A stretch of DNA of 64,000 nucleotides, from contig NZ_BSTL01000015.1 in NCBI RefSeq assembly GCF_030269485.1, positions 186,001 to 250,000 on the forward strand, in the 5' to 3' direction. This document shows, piece by piece, positions 49,385 through 57,743 of the stretch; position 1 is the first letter of the stretch, and each line of letters starts with the position of its first letter. The position numbers and the translations under genes were made by a program. Below the pieces are notes generated by a model that saw nothing but the letters and a program-made list of their open reading frames with translations, did not search any database and was not told where the DNA came from. This stretch comes from Actinoplanes sp. NBRC 103695. GTDB lineage: Bacteria; Actinomycetota; Actinomycetes; Mycobacteriales; Micromonosporaceae.

Positions 49385-50052
49385 TTGCCGTCCTCCCGCA
49401 GATGCGGCTGCAGCTTCATCCAGTTCTCGATGCGAAGCTGCTCCTCGCGGCCTTCCTTGACCGCCTGCGTCCACTCCGCACGACGAACCTTGTCGGCCCG
49501 GTACGACGAGGGCATCGCGCCCGGCGCGACGACCGGCACCTTGCCCTCCGCGACGCGAGCCGCCAGCATCTTGCGGCCGTTCGGGCCGAGCGGCTGGGCC
49601 ATGACCTTCTCGCGCATCTTCAGGATCGCGTCGATCAGCATCTCCGGCCGCGGCGGGCAGCCCGGCAGGTAGATGTCCACCGGCACGATGTGGTCGACGC
49701 CCTGCACGATCGCGTAGTTGTTGAACATGCCGCCGGACGAGGCGCAGACGCCCATCGAGATGACCGAGCGCGGCTCGGGCATCTGGTCGTAGATCTGCCG
49801 GACCACGGGCGCCATCTTCTGGCTGACCCGGCCGGCCACGATCATCAGGTCGGCCTGGCGAGGCGAGGCGCGGAACACCTCCATGCCCCAGCGACCGAGG
49901 TCGTAGTGCGGGCCGCCGGCCGCCATCATCTCGATGGCGCAGCAGGCCAGACCGAACGTGGCGCCCCAGAACGACGACTTCCGGGCCCAGTTCGAGAGCT
50001 TCTCGACCGAGGTGAGCAGGATGCCGCTCGGCAGCTTCTCTTCGATTCCCAT
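49381..50052 (-). CDS. nuoB: NADH-quinone oxidoreductase subunit B (N2 cluster)
   Basis: A 223-residue PSST-type subunit holding the terminal 4Fe-4S cluster N2 that reduces the quinone. The vicinal cysteines in GLACCAIEMM, MGVCASSGGMFNNY and YLPGCPPRPE supply the four ligands. The C-terminal tail of about 50 residues is charged. The ATG lies 6 nt behind nuoA. Confidence 0.97.
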   Translation of the reverse strand: MGIEEKLPSGILLTSVEKLSNWARKSSFWGATFGLACCAIEMMAAGGPHYDLGRWGMEVFRASPRQADLMIVAGRVSQKMAPVVRQIYDQMPEPRSVISMGVCASSGGMFNNYAIVQGVDHIVPVDIYLPGCPPRPEMLIDAILKMREKVMAQPLGPNGRKMLAARVAEGKVPVVAPGAMPSSYRADKVRRAEWTQAVKEGREEQLRIENWMKLQPHLREDGK

Positions 50053-50058
50053 GAGTGA

Positions 50059-50424
50059 TCAGTCCCAGTTCAGGCCGCCACGCCGCCACACGTACGTGTA
50101 GGCGATGAAGACGGTGATGATGAACAGGACCATCTCGACGAACCCGAACAGGCCGAGCGACTCGAAGGAGACGGCCCACGGGTACAGGAAGATGGTCTCG
50201 ATGTCGAAGATGATGAAGAGCATCGCGGTCAGATAGAACTTGACCGGGAAGCGGCCGCCGCCGATCGGCTGCGGCGCGGGCTCGATGCCGCACTCGTACG
50301 CTTCCAGCTTGGCGCGGTTGTAGCGCTTCGGTCCGACGATCGGCGCGATCGACACGGAGAACAACGCGAACAGCGCGCCGAGAATCAGCAGCCCGACGAT
50401 CGGGACGTACGGATTGATCGTCAT
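50059..50424 (-). CDS. nuoA: NADH-quinone oxidoreductase subunit A
   Basis: A 121-residue three-helix subunit and first gene of the 14-gene operon. KLEAYECGIEPAPQPIGGGRFPVKFYLTAMLFIIFDIETIFLYPWAV contains the loop cysteine and the conserved DxE pair of the second helix. The ATG at 50424 has GGAGAG eight bases upstream. The longer frame to 50502 is rejected because this start has the clear ribosome binding site. Confidence 0.96.
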   Translation of the reverse strand: MTINPYVPIVGLLILGALFALFSVSIAPIVGPKRYNRAKLEAYECGIEPAPQPIGGGRFPVKFYLTAMLFIIFDIETIFLYPWAVSFESLGLFGFVEMVLFIITVFIAYTYVWRRGGLNWD

Positions 50425-50456
50425 GCTCTCTCCTGCTCGGGTGTCGTCCAGCTCAC

Positions 50457-50462
50457 AGTATT
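50457..50462 (-). promoter_or_regulatory. Possible -10 box of the nuo operon
   Basis: AATACT on the minus strand lies about 33 nt before the nuoA start, which would give a short leader with a normal ribosome binding site. The 79-nt gap behind the upstream reductase gene leaves room for it. Read-through from that gene is also possible. No convincing -35 hexamer was identified. Confidence 0.35.
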
Positions 50463-50503
50463 GATCCGAGAATCGCCGGGGGTTACCGGGGTGGCCTGCC
50501 ATT

Positions 50504-51793
50504 TCATACGGCTGGGGCCACCTTGGTCAGGCCGTTGATGACGCGGTCCATCGCGTCGCCACCGCGCGGATCCGTCAAGTTCGCCAGCAGTTTCAGAACG
50601 AATCGCATGAGTGTCGGATGCGGCATCCCGTGCTTCGTCGCCACCCGCATGATCTGCGGATTGCCGATCATCTTCACGAAGACGCCACCCAGGCGGTAGT
50701 ACCCGCCGAATCGGATCTTCAACTCCGCCGGGTACGCCCGCAGCGCGCGCTCACGGTCCGGTCCGGCCGGCCGGGCCAGCGCCTGCACCGCCACCTCCGC
50801 GGCCAGTTCGCCGGACTCCATCGCGTACGCGATGCCCTCGCCGTTCATCGGGTTGACCATGCCGCCGGAGTCGCCGACCAGCATCATGCCGCGGGTGTAG
50901 TGCGGAACCCGGTTGAAGCCCATCGGCAGCGCCGCGCCCAGGATCTGACCGCCCGCGTTCGACTCGTCGGTCATGCCCCAGTCCGGCGGCGTGGTGGCCA
51001 GCCAGTCGGTCAGCATCGCCCGGTAGTTGGTCCGGCCGAACGCGCTGGACGAGTTGAGGATGCCCAGCCCGACGTTCACCCGGCCGTCGCCGAGGCCGAA
51101 GATCCAGCCGTACCCGGGCAGCAGCCGGTCGCGGTCCTGTGCGCTGCGCAGCTCCAGCCAGGACTCGAGGTAGTCGTCGTCGGCCCGGACCGGCGAGTGG
51201 TAGTACCGCCGCACCGCCACGCCGATCGGCCGGTCGTCCCGCTTGGCCAGGCCCATCGCGAGGGGCAGCTTGCCGGACACACCGTCCGCCGCGACGATCA
51301 ACGGCGCGCGAAACTGAACGGGCTCCTTTTCCGCGCCGCGCTTGGCGAGGACGCCGATGGCGTGACCGTCGTCGTCCAGGACCGGCCCGGTCACGGTGAC
51401 CCGGGTGTGCAGGACGGCGCCGGCCTCGACCGCGCGCTTGGCCAGCATGTCGTCGAAGTCCAGACGGGTGCGCACGAGGCCGTAGCTGGGGAAGCTGGCG
51501 AGCTCGGGCCAGTCCAGCTCGAGCCGGACGCCGCCGCCGATCACGCGGAGGCCCCTGTTCTGCAGCCAACCGGCCTTTTCGGAGGTGTCGACGCCCATCC
51601 GGATCAGCTGCCGGGTCGCGCGCGGGGTCAGACCGTCGCCGCAGACCTTCTCACGCGGGAACTCGGTCTTCTCCAGAAGAAGGACACGTAGGCCGTGCCG
51701 GGCCATGTGATAAGCCGCCGCGGAACCGCCCGGCCCCGCGCCGACGATGATCACATCGGCCTCGTCGACGATCGCTGTCAGCTGCTCGTGCAC
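50504..51793 (-). CDS. Geranylgeranyl reductase family flavoprotein (MenJ-type menaquinone reductase)
   Basis: A 429-residue FAD enzyme. The N-terminal Rossmann motif is VIIVGAGPGGSAAAYHMARHG, followed by LLLEKTEFPREKVCGDGLTPRA (the KxCGDGLxPR signature of geranylgeranyl reductases) and MMLVGDSGGMVNPMNGEGIAYAMESG for FAD. In mycobacteria the homologue MenJ (Rv0561c) reduces one double bond of the menaquinone side chain. Position 80 nt upstream of nuoA and near menG and mqnC supports the same job here. The GTG start at 51793 has GGAGG; an inverted repeat at 51821-51834 precedes it. Confidence 0.9.
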   Translation of the reverse strand: MHEQLTAIVDEADVIIVGAGPGGSAAAYHMARHGLRVLLLEKTEFPREKVCGDGLTPRATRQLIRMGVDTSEKAGWLQNRGLRVIGGGVRLELDWPELASFPSYGLVRTRLDFDDMLAKRAVEAGAVLHTRVTVTGPVLDDDGHAIGVLAKRGAEKEPVQFRAPLIVAADGVSGKLPLAMGLAKRDDRPIGVAVRRYYHSPVRADDDYLESWLELRSAQDRDRLLPGYGWIFGLGDGRVNVGLGILNSSSAFGRTNYRAMLTDWLATTPPDWGMTDESNAGGQILGAALPMGFNRVPHYTRGMMLVGDSGGMVNPMNGEGIAYAMESGELAAEVAVQALARPAGPDRERALRAYPAELKIRFGGYYRLGGVFVKMIGNPQIMRVATKHGMPHPTLMRFVLKLLANLTDPRGGDAMDRVINGLTKVAPAV

Positions 51794-51820
51794 GGCCTCA
51801 CCTCCGTTTCGCGCGGGCTC

Positions 51821-51834
51821 GTGAAACAGTTCAC
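51821..51834 (-). promoter_or_regulatory. Inverted repeat upstream of the reductase/nuo genes
   Basis: GTGAA-ACAG-TTCAC is a perfect 5-bp inverted repeat with a 4-bp spacer, about 30 nt upstream of the reductase start codon. It could be an operator for a dimeric repressor. The regulator is unknown. Confidence 0.35.
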
Positions 51835-51876
51835 AAGCCAGCCCACCCGGAGTCTAGGACGGCCATCGAGGCGCTT

Positions 51877-51900
51877 CGGGGTTAGGGGAACCTAACCCCG
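51877..51900 (-). terminator. Hairpin after the 85-residue gene
   Basis: CGGGGTTAGG (51877-51886) and CCTAACCCCG (51891-51900) form a perfect 10-bp stem with a 4-nt loop, 2 nt after the stop codon of the small gene transcribed toward it. It separates that gene from the reductase/nuo operon. Confidence 0.75.
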
Positions 51901-51902
51901 AG

Positions 51903-52160
51903 TCACGCGGCCGAACCTCTGTCGAGTGCCCGGTCTGCGACCAGTCGGGCGGCTCCGTCCAGGTGTTTCCGAAACGTACCGCCCATCGCCCGGTCGAGCG
52001 CGATGATCAGCTGATCCACCAGATCCTGGGCCAGCCCCGGATCCTCCGCGGCCACCAGCCGGATGCGGCTGGCCAACTCCAACGCGCGCCGCTCACCCTC
52101 CTCCTGATCATCGATGGCGAGATCGATGTCGGTGTCCTCGAGATCCCCGAGTGTGCGCAT
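51903..52160 (-). CDS. Small acidic hypothetical protein
   Basis: An 85-residue soluble protein: an acidic start (MRTLGDLEDTDIDLAIDDQEEGERRALELASRIRL) and two or three predicted helices (DPGLAQDLVDQLIIALDRAMGG, HLDGAARLVADRALDRG). No membrane helix and no family recognised. It has its own start (GAAGGT before the ATG) and its own terminator hairpin, so it is probably a separate transcription unit between menG and the reductase gene. Confidence 0.65.
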   Translation of the reverse strand: MRTLGDLEDTDIDLAIDDQEEGERRALELASRIRLVAAEDPGLAQDLVDQLIIALDRAMGGTFRKHLDGAARLVADRALDRGSAA

Positions 52161-52221
52161 ACCTTCGTACGCTAAGCACGGTTTTAAGAGTTTTGGATGT
52201 TTTAAGAGGTTTTCACCCTGC

Positions 52222-52917
52222 TTATTCCTTGGTCGCGCGGTGCAGGGTGACGACGCCGCCGGTCAGATTCCGCCAGCCGACGCGCGCCCACGGGCCGGCC
52301 CGCACGATGCGTTCGGCCAGACCGTTCTGGTCCGGCCAGGCGCGGATCGATTCGGCCAGATAGACGTACGCGTCCGGATTGCTGCTCACCGCCCGCGCCA
52401 CCGACGGCAGCGACCGCATCAGATAGTTGAGGTAGACGGCGTTGAAAGCCCGGTTGACCGGATGGCTGAACTCGCACACCACCAGGCGGCCGCCCTTGCG
52501 CGTGACTCGGCCGAGCTCACGCAACGCCGCGCCGGTGTCCACCACGTTGCGCAGCGCGAAGGAGATGGTCACCGCGTCGAAGGCGCCGTCCGGGAAAGGC
52601 AGCCGCAGCGCATCGCCGGCGACCAGCGGGACAGTGCGCCCGGCGTGCCGGCCCGCCGCCAGCATGCCGGTGGAGAGATCGGCGCCCACCGCGTACGCCC
52701 CCGAGCGGGTCAGCTCCTCGGTGGAGATGCCGGTGCCCGCACCCACATCCAGCACCCGTTCCCCCGGCCGCAGCGCCAGTGCCGCCCGGGTGGCCCGCCG
52801 CCAGCCACGGTCCCGGCCGAACGACAGGACCGTGTTGGTCAGGTCGTACCGCCGGGCCACGCCGTCGAACATCTCGGCGACCTCGTGCGGCTCCTTGTCC
52901 AGATCTGCGCGCGTCAC
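52222..52917 (-). CDS. menG: Demethylmenaquinone methyltransferase (MenG/UbiE)
   Basis: A 231-residue SAM-dependent methyltransferase for the last ring methylation of menaquinone. The N-terminal EVAEMFDGVARRYDLTNTVLSFGRDRGWRR is the UbiE/MenG signature; VLDVGAGTGISTEEL binds SAM; ITISFALRNVVDTGAALRELGRVTRKGGRLVVCEFSHP is the second family block. The GTG start at 52917 (VTRADLDKEPHEVAEMF) follows GGAAGC. About 55 nt upstream is a 13-bp hairpin in the probable leader. Confidence 0.93.
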   Translation of the reverse strand: MTRADLDKEPHEVAEMFDGVARRYDLTNTVLSFGRDRGWRRATRAALALRPGERVLDVGAGTGISTEELTRSGAYAVGADLSTGMLAAGRHAGRTVPLVAGDALRLPFPDGAFDAVTISFALRNVVDTGAALRELGRVTRKGGRLVVCEFSHPVNRAFNAVYLNYLMRSLPSVARAVSSNPDAYVYLAESIRAWPDQNGLAERIVRAGPWARVGWRNLTGGVVTLHRATKE

Positions 52918-53232
52918 GCTTCCACTCTGCCAGGCCGCACCGGGTCGCCTCCCGCGGCCGCAGATATGGAAGCGGGCGGGATGGTCGCCCATCCCGCCCG
53001 CCACTGTGTTGCGTTATATATACGACCGCCATCGGTCGGGTCCGTAAGCGCCGCGCTCGTTGATGGCAACTAGCGGCGTCAGTGTGTTGCGCTGTGTTAC
53101 TGGAGGCACGATATCCAGCGCAAACGCGCCCGGTACAGCAAGACACGACGCTCGTTACGAAGGAGCAACCAGCCCCTCACCGACCCGGGGAACCGCACCT
53201 GCCTGAACGGTTGAGCAGGACGGCTGTACGGC
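52918..53232. other. Leader and promoter region of menG, otherwise empty
   Basis: The only strongly AT-rich spot nearby is TATATATA (about 53016-53023), a possible -10 region for menG on the minus strand. TGTGTTGCG occurs twice, near 53005 and 53090. CGACCG and CGGTCG flank a 4-nt loop at about 53024-53039. No gene was found on the plus strand. Confidence 0.5.
52972..53001 (-). promoter_or_regulatory. 13-bp perfect hairpin in the menG leader
   Basis: GCGGGCGGGATGG (52972-52984) and CCATCCCGCCCGC (52989-53001) form a perfect stem with the loop TCGC. It would lie in the untranslated leader if transcription starts near the TATATA sequence further upstream. It could act as an attenuator or RNA stabiliser. 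Confidence 0.6.
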
Positions 53233-53427
53233 CTACTCGACCCCCTCACGACGCCTGCGACCCAGGAGCAACGCCACCCCGACGACGAAGGCCACCCCGA
53301 CGCCGGCCGGCAGAGCAGTACGTCGATTACCTACGCCGCGACGGTCGCGTACCGTCCGTACTTGCCCGTCAGGAGGCGTCGACCAGCGGGAGCTGGGTGC
53401 GGCCGGCGCCGCCGCCCGGCATGGCAA
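53233..53427 (-). CDS. Possible small single-helix membrane protein overlapping the mqnC end
   Basis: A 64-codon frame whose C-terminal part (TALPAGVGVAFVVGVALLLGRRRREGVE) is a membrane helix followed by a basic tail, the normal layout of small actinobacterial membrane proteins. Its ATG lies inside the end of mqnC, and the first 20 codons overlap that gene. A shorter start after the mqnC stop would also keep the helix, but no good start codon is present there. It may be real or a by-product. Confidence 0.35.
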   Translation of the reverse strand: MPCRAAAPAAPSSRWSTPPDGQVRTVRDRRGVGNRRTALPAGVGVAFVVGVALLLGRRRREGVE

Positions 53428-54610
53428 TCGACGAGAAGTGCGAGACGACGCGCTCGTCGGTGGGGTCGTCGGCCTCGGTGTGGTGCACGGCCAGGTGCTG
53501 GTAGAGGGTGTCGCGCTGGGCGGGGATGCGGCCGGCCGTGCGGATCATCCAGATCAGCTCGTGCAGGTTGGAGCGGTGCCGGGCGCCGGCGGAGGAGATC
53601 ACGTTCTCCTCCAGCATGATCGAGCCCAGGTCGTCGACGCCCAGGTGCAGCGACAGCTGGCCGACGTCCTTGCCGGTGGTCAGCCAGGACGCCTGCAGGT
53701 GGGCCACGTTGTCGAAGAAGAGCCGGGACACCGCGACGAAGCGCAGGTATTCCAGGGTCGTGGCCTGGGTGCGGCCCTTGAGATGGTTGTTCTCCGCCTG
53801 GTAGGTCCACGGGATGAACGCCCGGAAGCCGCCGGGGCCGCCGGCCCGCTCGACCGGGGAGTCGACGTAGCCGTTGGCCACGGCCAGGTCCTGGACGTCG
53901 CGGATCATCCGGATGTGCTCGATGCGCTCGGCGTTCGTCTCGCCCGTACCCATCATCATGGTGGCCGTGGAGCTCAGGCCGTTGCGGTGGGCGACCGCCA
54001 TCACCTCGAGCCAGCGGGCCCCGCTCTCCTTGAGCGGCGCGATGGCCTTGCGCGGCCGGTCCGGCAGCATCTCGGCGCCCGCGCCGGCGATCGAGTCGAG
54101 GCCGGCGGCCTTGATCCGGACCACCGCCTCCTCGATCGAGACGTCGCTCACCTTGGCCATGTGCAGGATCTCGCTGGGGCCGATGGAGTGGATCACGAGC
54201 TGGGGATAGGCCTTCTTGACCGAGGAGAAGAGCTCCTCGTAGTACTCCACGCCGAACTCGGGGTGGTGACCGCCCTGGAGCATCACCTGGGTGGCGCCGA
54301 GGTCGAGCGCCTCGCCGCAGCGGTGCAGGATCTCCTCCATGGGGTGCGACCAGCCCTCGGAGTGTTTCGGCGCCCGGTAGAAGGCGCAGAACTTGCAGGC
54401 GGTGACGCACACGTTCGTGTAGTTGATGTTGCGGTCGATCAGGTAGGTGACGATGCCGTCGGGGTATCGACGCCGCCGGACCGCGTCGGCCGCCTCGCCG
54501 AGGGCGTGGAACGGCGCATCCGTGTAGAGAAGCAGCGCCTCCTCGGCGCTGATCCGGCCGCCGTCGGCGGCGCGCTGCAGGATGCTGTCGATCTCGGTCG
54601 TGGCAGTCAC
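53369..54610 (-). CDS. mqnC: Cyclic dehypoxanthinyl futalosine synthase
   Basis: A 413-residue radical SAM enzyme of the futalosine menaquinone pathway, which closes the ring of dehypoxanthine futalosine. The cluster motif is C68-x3-C72-x2-C75 (NVCVTACKFCAFYRAP); MLQGGHHPEFGVEYYEELF, HSIGPSEILHMA and AGAGAEML are characteristic of the MqnC/MqnE/CofH family. The length is typical. TACGCT (54622-54617) lies 6 nt before the GTG start, so it is probably leaderless. Other mqn genes are not in the window. Confidence 0.94.
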   Translation of the reverse strand: MTATTEIDSILQRAADGGRISAEEALLLYTDAPFHALGEAADAVRRRRYPDGIVTYLIDRNINYTNVCVTACKFCAFYRAPKHSEGWSHPMEEILHRCGEALDLGATQVMLQGGHHPEFGVEYYEELFSSVKKAYPQLVIHSIGPSEILHMAKVSDVSIEEAVVRIKAAGLDSIAGAGAEMLPDRPRKAIAPLKESGARWLEVMAVAHRNGLSSTATMMMGTGETNAERIEHIRMIRDVQDLAVANGYVDSPVERAGGPGGFRAFIPWTYQAENNHLKGRTQATTLEYLRFVAVSRLFFDNVAHLQASWLTTGKDVGQLSLHLGVDDLGSIMLEENVISSAGARHRSNLHELIWMIRTAGRIPAQRDTLYQHLAVHHTEADDPTDERVVSHFSSIAMPGGGAGRTQLPLVDAS

Positions 54611-54700
54611 CCGGCAAGCGTACGTGCAGATTCGGGACGTCGTCAGCGGCGCGTGTCACCGGCGACCGGTTTTGTCGGTCCCCTTGGCTAGGGTCGTTCC

Positions 54701-57700
54701 GTGCTTGTCGTTCACGGTGTCTGGCTCCCCGGTTCAGGGGCTCCCGGGCAGCTCGCGCTCTGGGCCGAGGACCCGGAGTTGCCGCTGACCGCGACGTCGC
54801 GCGGGAAAAGGCGGGCGCACCCCTTCGCGGTGTCCGCCGGCACCCTTCTGGCGGCGCTCGACGACCTGGGCGACGAGCTCGCCAAGTCGGTCGAGGGCAC
54901 GCTCACCCTGCGGCTGCCGGGCACGGCCAAGGGCCCGCTGCCCTCGCCGGAGTCCGGCAGCGAGACGCCCGGCCGTGGCCTGCGCCTCACCGAGTGGGAG
55001 ACGCCGGCGCTGCTGCTGCCCGGCGAGGCCGCGCTGCCCGCCCTCGGCGCGCTGGCCTCGCCCGACCCGAGTGGCCCGTGGAGCTCGGCGGCCTCCCTGC
55101 GCTACCTGTGCATGCTCGCCGGGCACGCCTGCGACATGGCCCGCCGCGGGCGGATGCTCCCGCAGCTGGTCGCCGAGGCGGGTGAGCAGGCCGCGCGCTG
55201 GCGGCCGGTGCTGACCGGGGCCGACGCCGCCACCTATCGTGACTTCGCCGCCGCGATGCCGCCGGTCTGCCGCGCCGCACACGAGGCGGGCGAGGGGGCG
55301 ACTCTGCGCGACGCGCTGGCCGCCCTGGTCGACGCGGCGGCCCGGTCCCTGCTGCCCGAGCGCCTGCTGCTCGGTCACCGGCCGGGGCCCAAGGCGCCGC
55401 TGCCCGACCGCTGGGTGCTCGCGCTGACCGACGAGGACCCGACGCTGCCCGGCGCCCCGGCGGGCGAGGTCGCCGAGCTTCGCCGGGTGCTCGATGCCTG
55501 GCTGACCGCCGCCCACGAGGCGAACGGGCCGATCCGGGTGAGCTTCCGGCTCAGCGAGCCGCCGCCCGGCGAGGACGACTGGGGCCTGGAGTTCGCGCTG
55601 CAGTCGGCGGATGACCCGAGCCTCTACCTCCCGGCCGCGCGGCTCTGGGAGGGCGACCGGATGCCGGGCCTGCCGGTGCGGCCCGACGAGACGCTGCTGG
55701 CCGGGCTGGGCCGCGCGGTGCGACTGTTCCCGCTGCTGCACGTCGCCCTGCGTGCCTCGCATCCGGCCGCGATGACGCTGGACACCGGCGAGGCGCACGA
55801 GTTCCTCCGGCAGGCCGCGCCGTTGCTGCAGGCGGCCGGCTTCGGGGTGCAGCTGCCCAAGTGGGCCGGGCGCAAGGCCGTGGGGCTCAAGCTGACCACC
55901 CGCACGCGTACGAAGAAGGAGTCGTCCCGCGCCGCCGCCGAGTCGGGCTTCGGGCTGGACCAGCTGGTCGGGTTCCGGATCGACCTGGTGATCGGCGACG
56001 GCACGGTCAGCGCGGAGGAACTGGCCGAGCTGGCCCGGCTCAAGGTGCCCCTGGTTCGCATCCGTGGTCAGTGGGTGGAGCTCGACGACCGGCAGCTCAA
56101 GGCGGCGCTGCGGGCGGTGGACCGCCGGCGGGAGGGTGAGCTCACCGCCGCCGAGGTGCTGCAGACCGTGGTGGACGGCGGCGACGAGGACCTGCCCCTG
56201 CTCGAGGTCGACGCCGACGGGATGCTCGGCGACCTGCTCGGCGGGGCGGCCGAGCGGCTGGAGCCGGTGGCCACCCCCACGACGTTCCAGGGCGCGCTCC
56301 GGCCGTACCAGGAAAGGGGTTTGTCCTGGTTGCACTTCCTGTCCCGGCTGGGGCTGGGCGGGATCCTGGCGGACGACATGGGCCTGGGCAAGACCGCGCA
56401 GACGCTGTCGCTGCTGCTGGCCGAGCGGGCGGGCGCCGAGCGAGCGGGCGCCAAGCAGGGTGCCGTGCTGCCGACGCTGATGATCTGTCCGATGTCGCTG
56501 GTCAGCAACTGGCAGAAAGAGACTGAGCGGTTCGCGCCGAGCCTTCGCGTCTACGTGCATCACGGCGGCACCCGGAAACGGGACGACGAGTTCCTGGCCG
56601 CGGTGGCCGGGGCTGATCTGGTGCTGACCACCTACGGCACGGCGCTGCGTGACCTGGGGGCGCTGCGGGACATCGCCTGGGGGCGGGTGGCCTGCGACGA
56701 GGCTCAGGCGATCAAGAACGCGGGCACCCGGCAGGCGCAGGCGGTGCGCGCGATCCCGGCGCGTACCCGTCTGGCCCTGACCGGCACGCCGGTGGAGAAC
56801 CACCTGGCCGAGCTGTGGTCGATCATGGAGTTCTGCAACCCGGGCCTGCTCGGGCCGGCCAAGCGGTTCCGCCGCCGCTTCCAGGAACCGATCGAGATCC
56901 GGCAGGACGCCGACGCCACCGCCGCGCTCAAGCGGGCCACCGGTCCGTTCGTGCTGCGCCGGCTCAAGACCGACAAGTCGATCATCTCGGACCTGCCGGA
57001 GAAGGACGAGATGAAGACCTGGTGCACGCTCACCGCCGAGCAGGCGACGCTCTACCAGGCCGTGGTCGAGGACATGATGGCCGTCATCGAGGGCTCCGAG
57101 GGCATCCAGCGCCGGGGCAACGTGATCGCCGCGATGACCAAGCTCAAGCAGGTCTGCAACCACCCGGCGCACCTTCTCAAGGACGGTTCCCGGCTGCCCG
57201 GGCGGTCCGGCAAGCTGGCCCGCCTGGAGGAGCTGACCGAGGAGATCATCTCCGACGGCGACAAGGCGCTGATCTTCACTCAGTACTCCGAGTTCGGCTC
57301 GATGCTCCAGCCCTACCTGGCCGCGCACCTCGACCGGCCGGTGCTCTGGCTGCACGGCGGCCTGACCAAGGCCCGGCGGGACGCCCTGGTCGAGCGCTTC
57401 CAGACCGACGACGAGCCGATGCTGTTCCTGCTGTCGCTCAAGGCGGCCGGCACCGGCCTCAACCTGACCGCCGCCAACCACGTGATCCACTACGACCGCT
57501 GGTGGAACCCGGCCGTCGAAAATCAGGCCACCGACCGGGCGTTCCGCATCGGCCAGCGGCGCAACGTGCAGGTCCGCAAGTTCATCTGCACCGGCACGCT
57601 GGAGGAGAAGATCGACGCGATGATCGAGCGGAAGAAGGCACTCGCCGCGTCCGTGGTCGGCACCGGCGAGGACTGGGTCGGCGACCTGAACACCGACCAG

Positions 57701-57742
57701 TTGCGCGAGCTGTTCGCGCTCGACCCGGTGGCGGTGAGCTGA
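54701..57742 (+). CDS. SNF2 family ATP-dependent helicase (HelZ type)
   Basis: A 1013-residue SWI2/SNF2 protein. The N-terminal 500 residues include a substrate- or regulator-binding region of the SNF2-associated bacterial type. The motor has Walker A DDMGLGKTAQTL (lysine near 564), DEAQ (666-669, VACDEAQAIKN), LTGTPVENHLAELWSIMEFC and the second lobe with LIFTQYSEFGSML, LSLKAAGTGLNLTAANHVIHYDRWWNPAVENQATDRAFRIGQ. It translocates on DNA or remodels protein-DNA complexes. TAGGGT lies 6 nt before the GTG (leaderless). The next gene, with a SWIM zinc finger, starts 2 nt later. In M. tuberculosis the closest named member is HelZ (Rv2101). Confidence 0.92.
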   Translation: MLVVHGVWLPGSGAPGQLALWAEDPELPLTATSRGKRRAHPFAVSAGTLLAALDDLGDELAKSVEGTLTLRLPGTAKGPLPSPESGSETPGRGLRLTEWETPALLLPGEAALPALGALASPDPSGPWSSAASLRYLCMLAGHACDMARRGRMLPQLVAEAGEQAARWRPVLTGADAATYRDFAAAMPPVCRAAHEAGEGATLRDALAALVDAAARSLLPERLLLGHRPGPKAPLPDRWVLALTDEDPTLPGAPAGEVAELRRVLDAWLTAAHEANGPIRVSFRLSEPPPGEDDWGLEFALQSADDPSLYLPAARLWEGDRMPGLPVRPDETLLAGLGRAVRLFPLLHVALRASHPAAMTLDTGEAHEFLRQAAPLLQAAGFGVQLPKWAGRKAVGLKLTTRTRTKKESSRAAAESGFGLDQLVGFRIDLVIGDGTVSAEELAELARLKVPLVRIRGQWVELDDRQLKAALRAVDRRREGELTAAEVLQTVVDGGDEDLPLLEVDADGMLGDLLGGAAERLEPVATPTTFQGALRPYQERGLSWLHFLSRLGLGGILADDMGLGKTAQTLSLLLAERAGAERAGAKQGAVLPTLMICPMSLVSNWQKETERFAPSLRVYVHHGGTRKRDDEFLAAVAGADLVLTTYGTALRDLGALRDIAWGRVACDEAQAIKNAGTRQAQAVRAIPARTRLALTGTPVENHLAELWSIMEFCNPGLLGPAKRFRRRFQEPIEIRQDADATAALKRATGPFVLRRLKTDKSIISDLPEKDEMKTWCTLTAEQATLYQAVVEDMMAVIEGSEGIQRRGNVIAAMTKLKQVCNHPAHLLKDGSRLPGRSGKLARLEELTEEIISDGDKALIFTQYSEFGSMLQPYLAAHLDRPVLWLHGGLTKARRDALVERFQTDDEPMLFLLSLKAAGTGLNLTAANHVIHYDRWWNPAVENQATDRAFRIGQRRNVQVRKFICTGTLEEKIDAMIERKKALAASVVGTGEDWVGDLNTDQLRELFALDPVAVS

Positions 57743-57743
57743 C

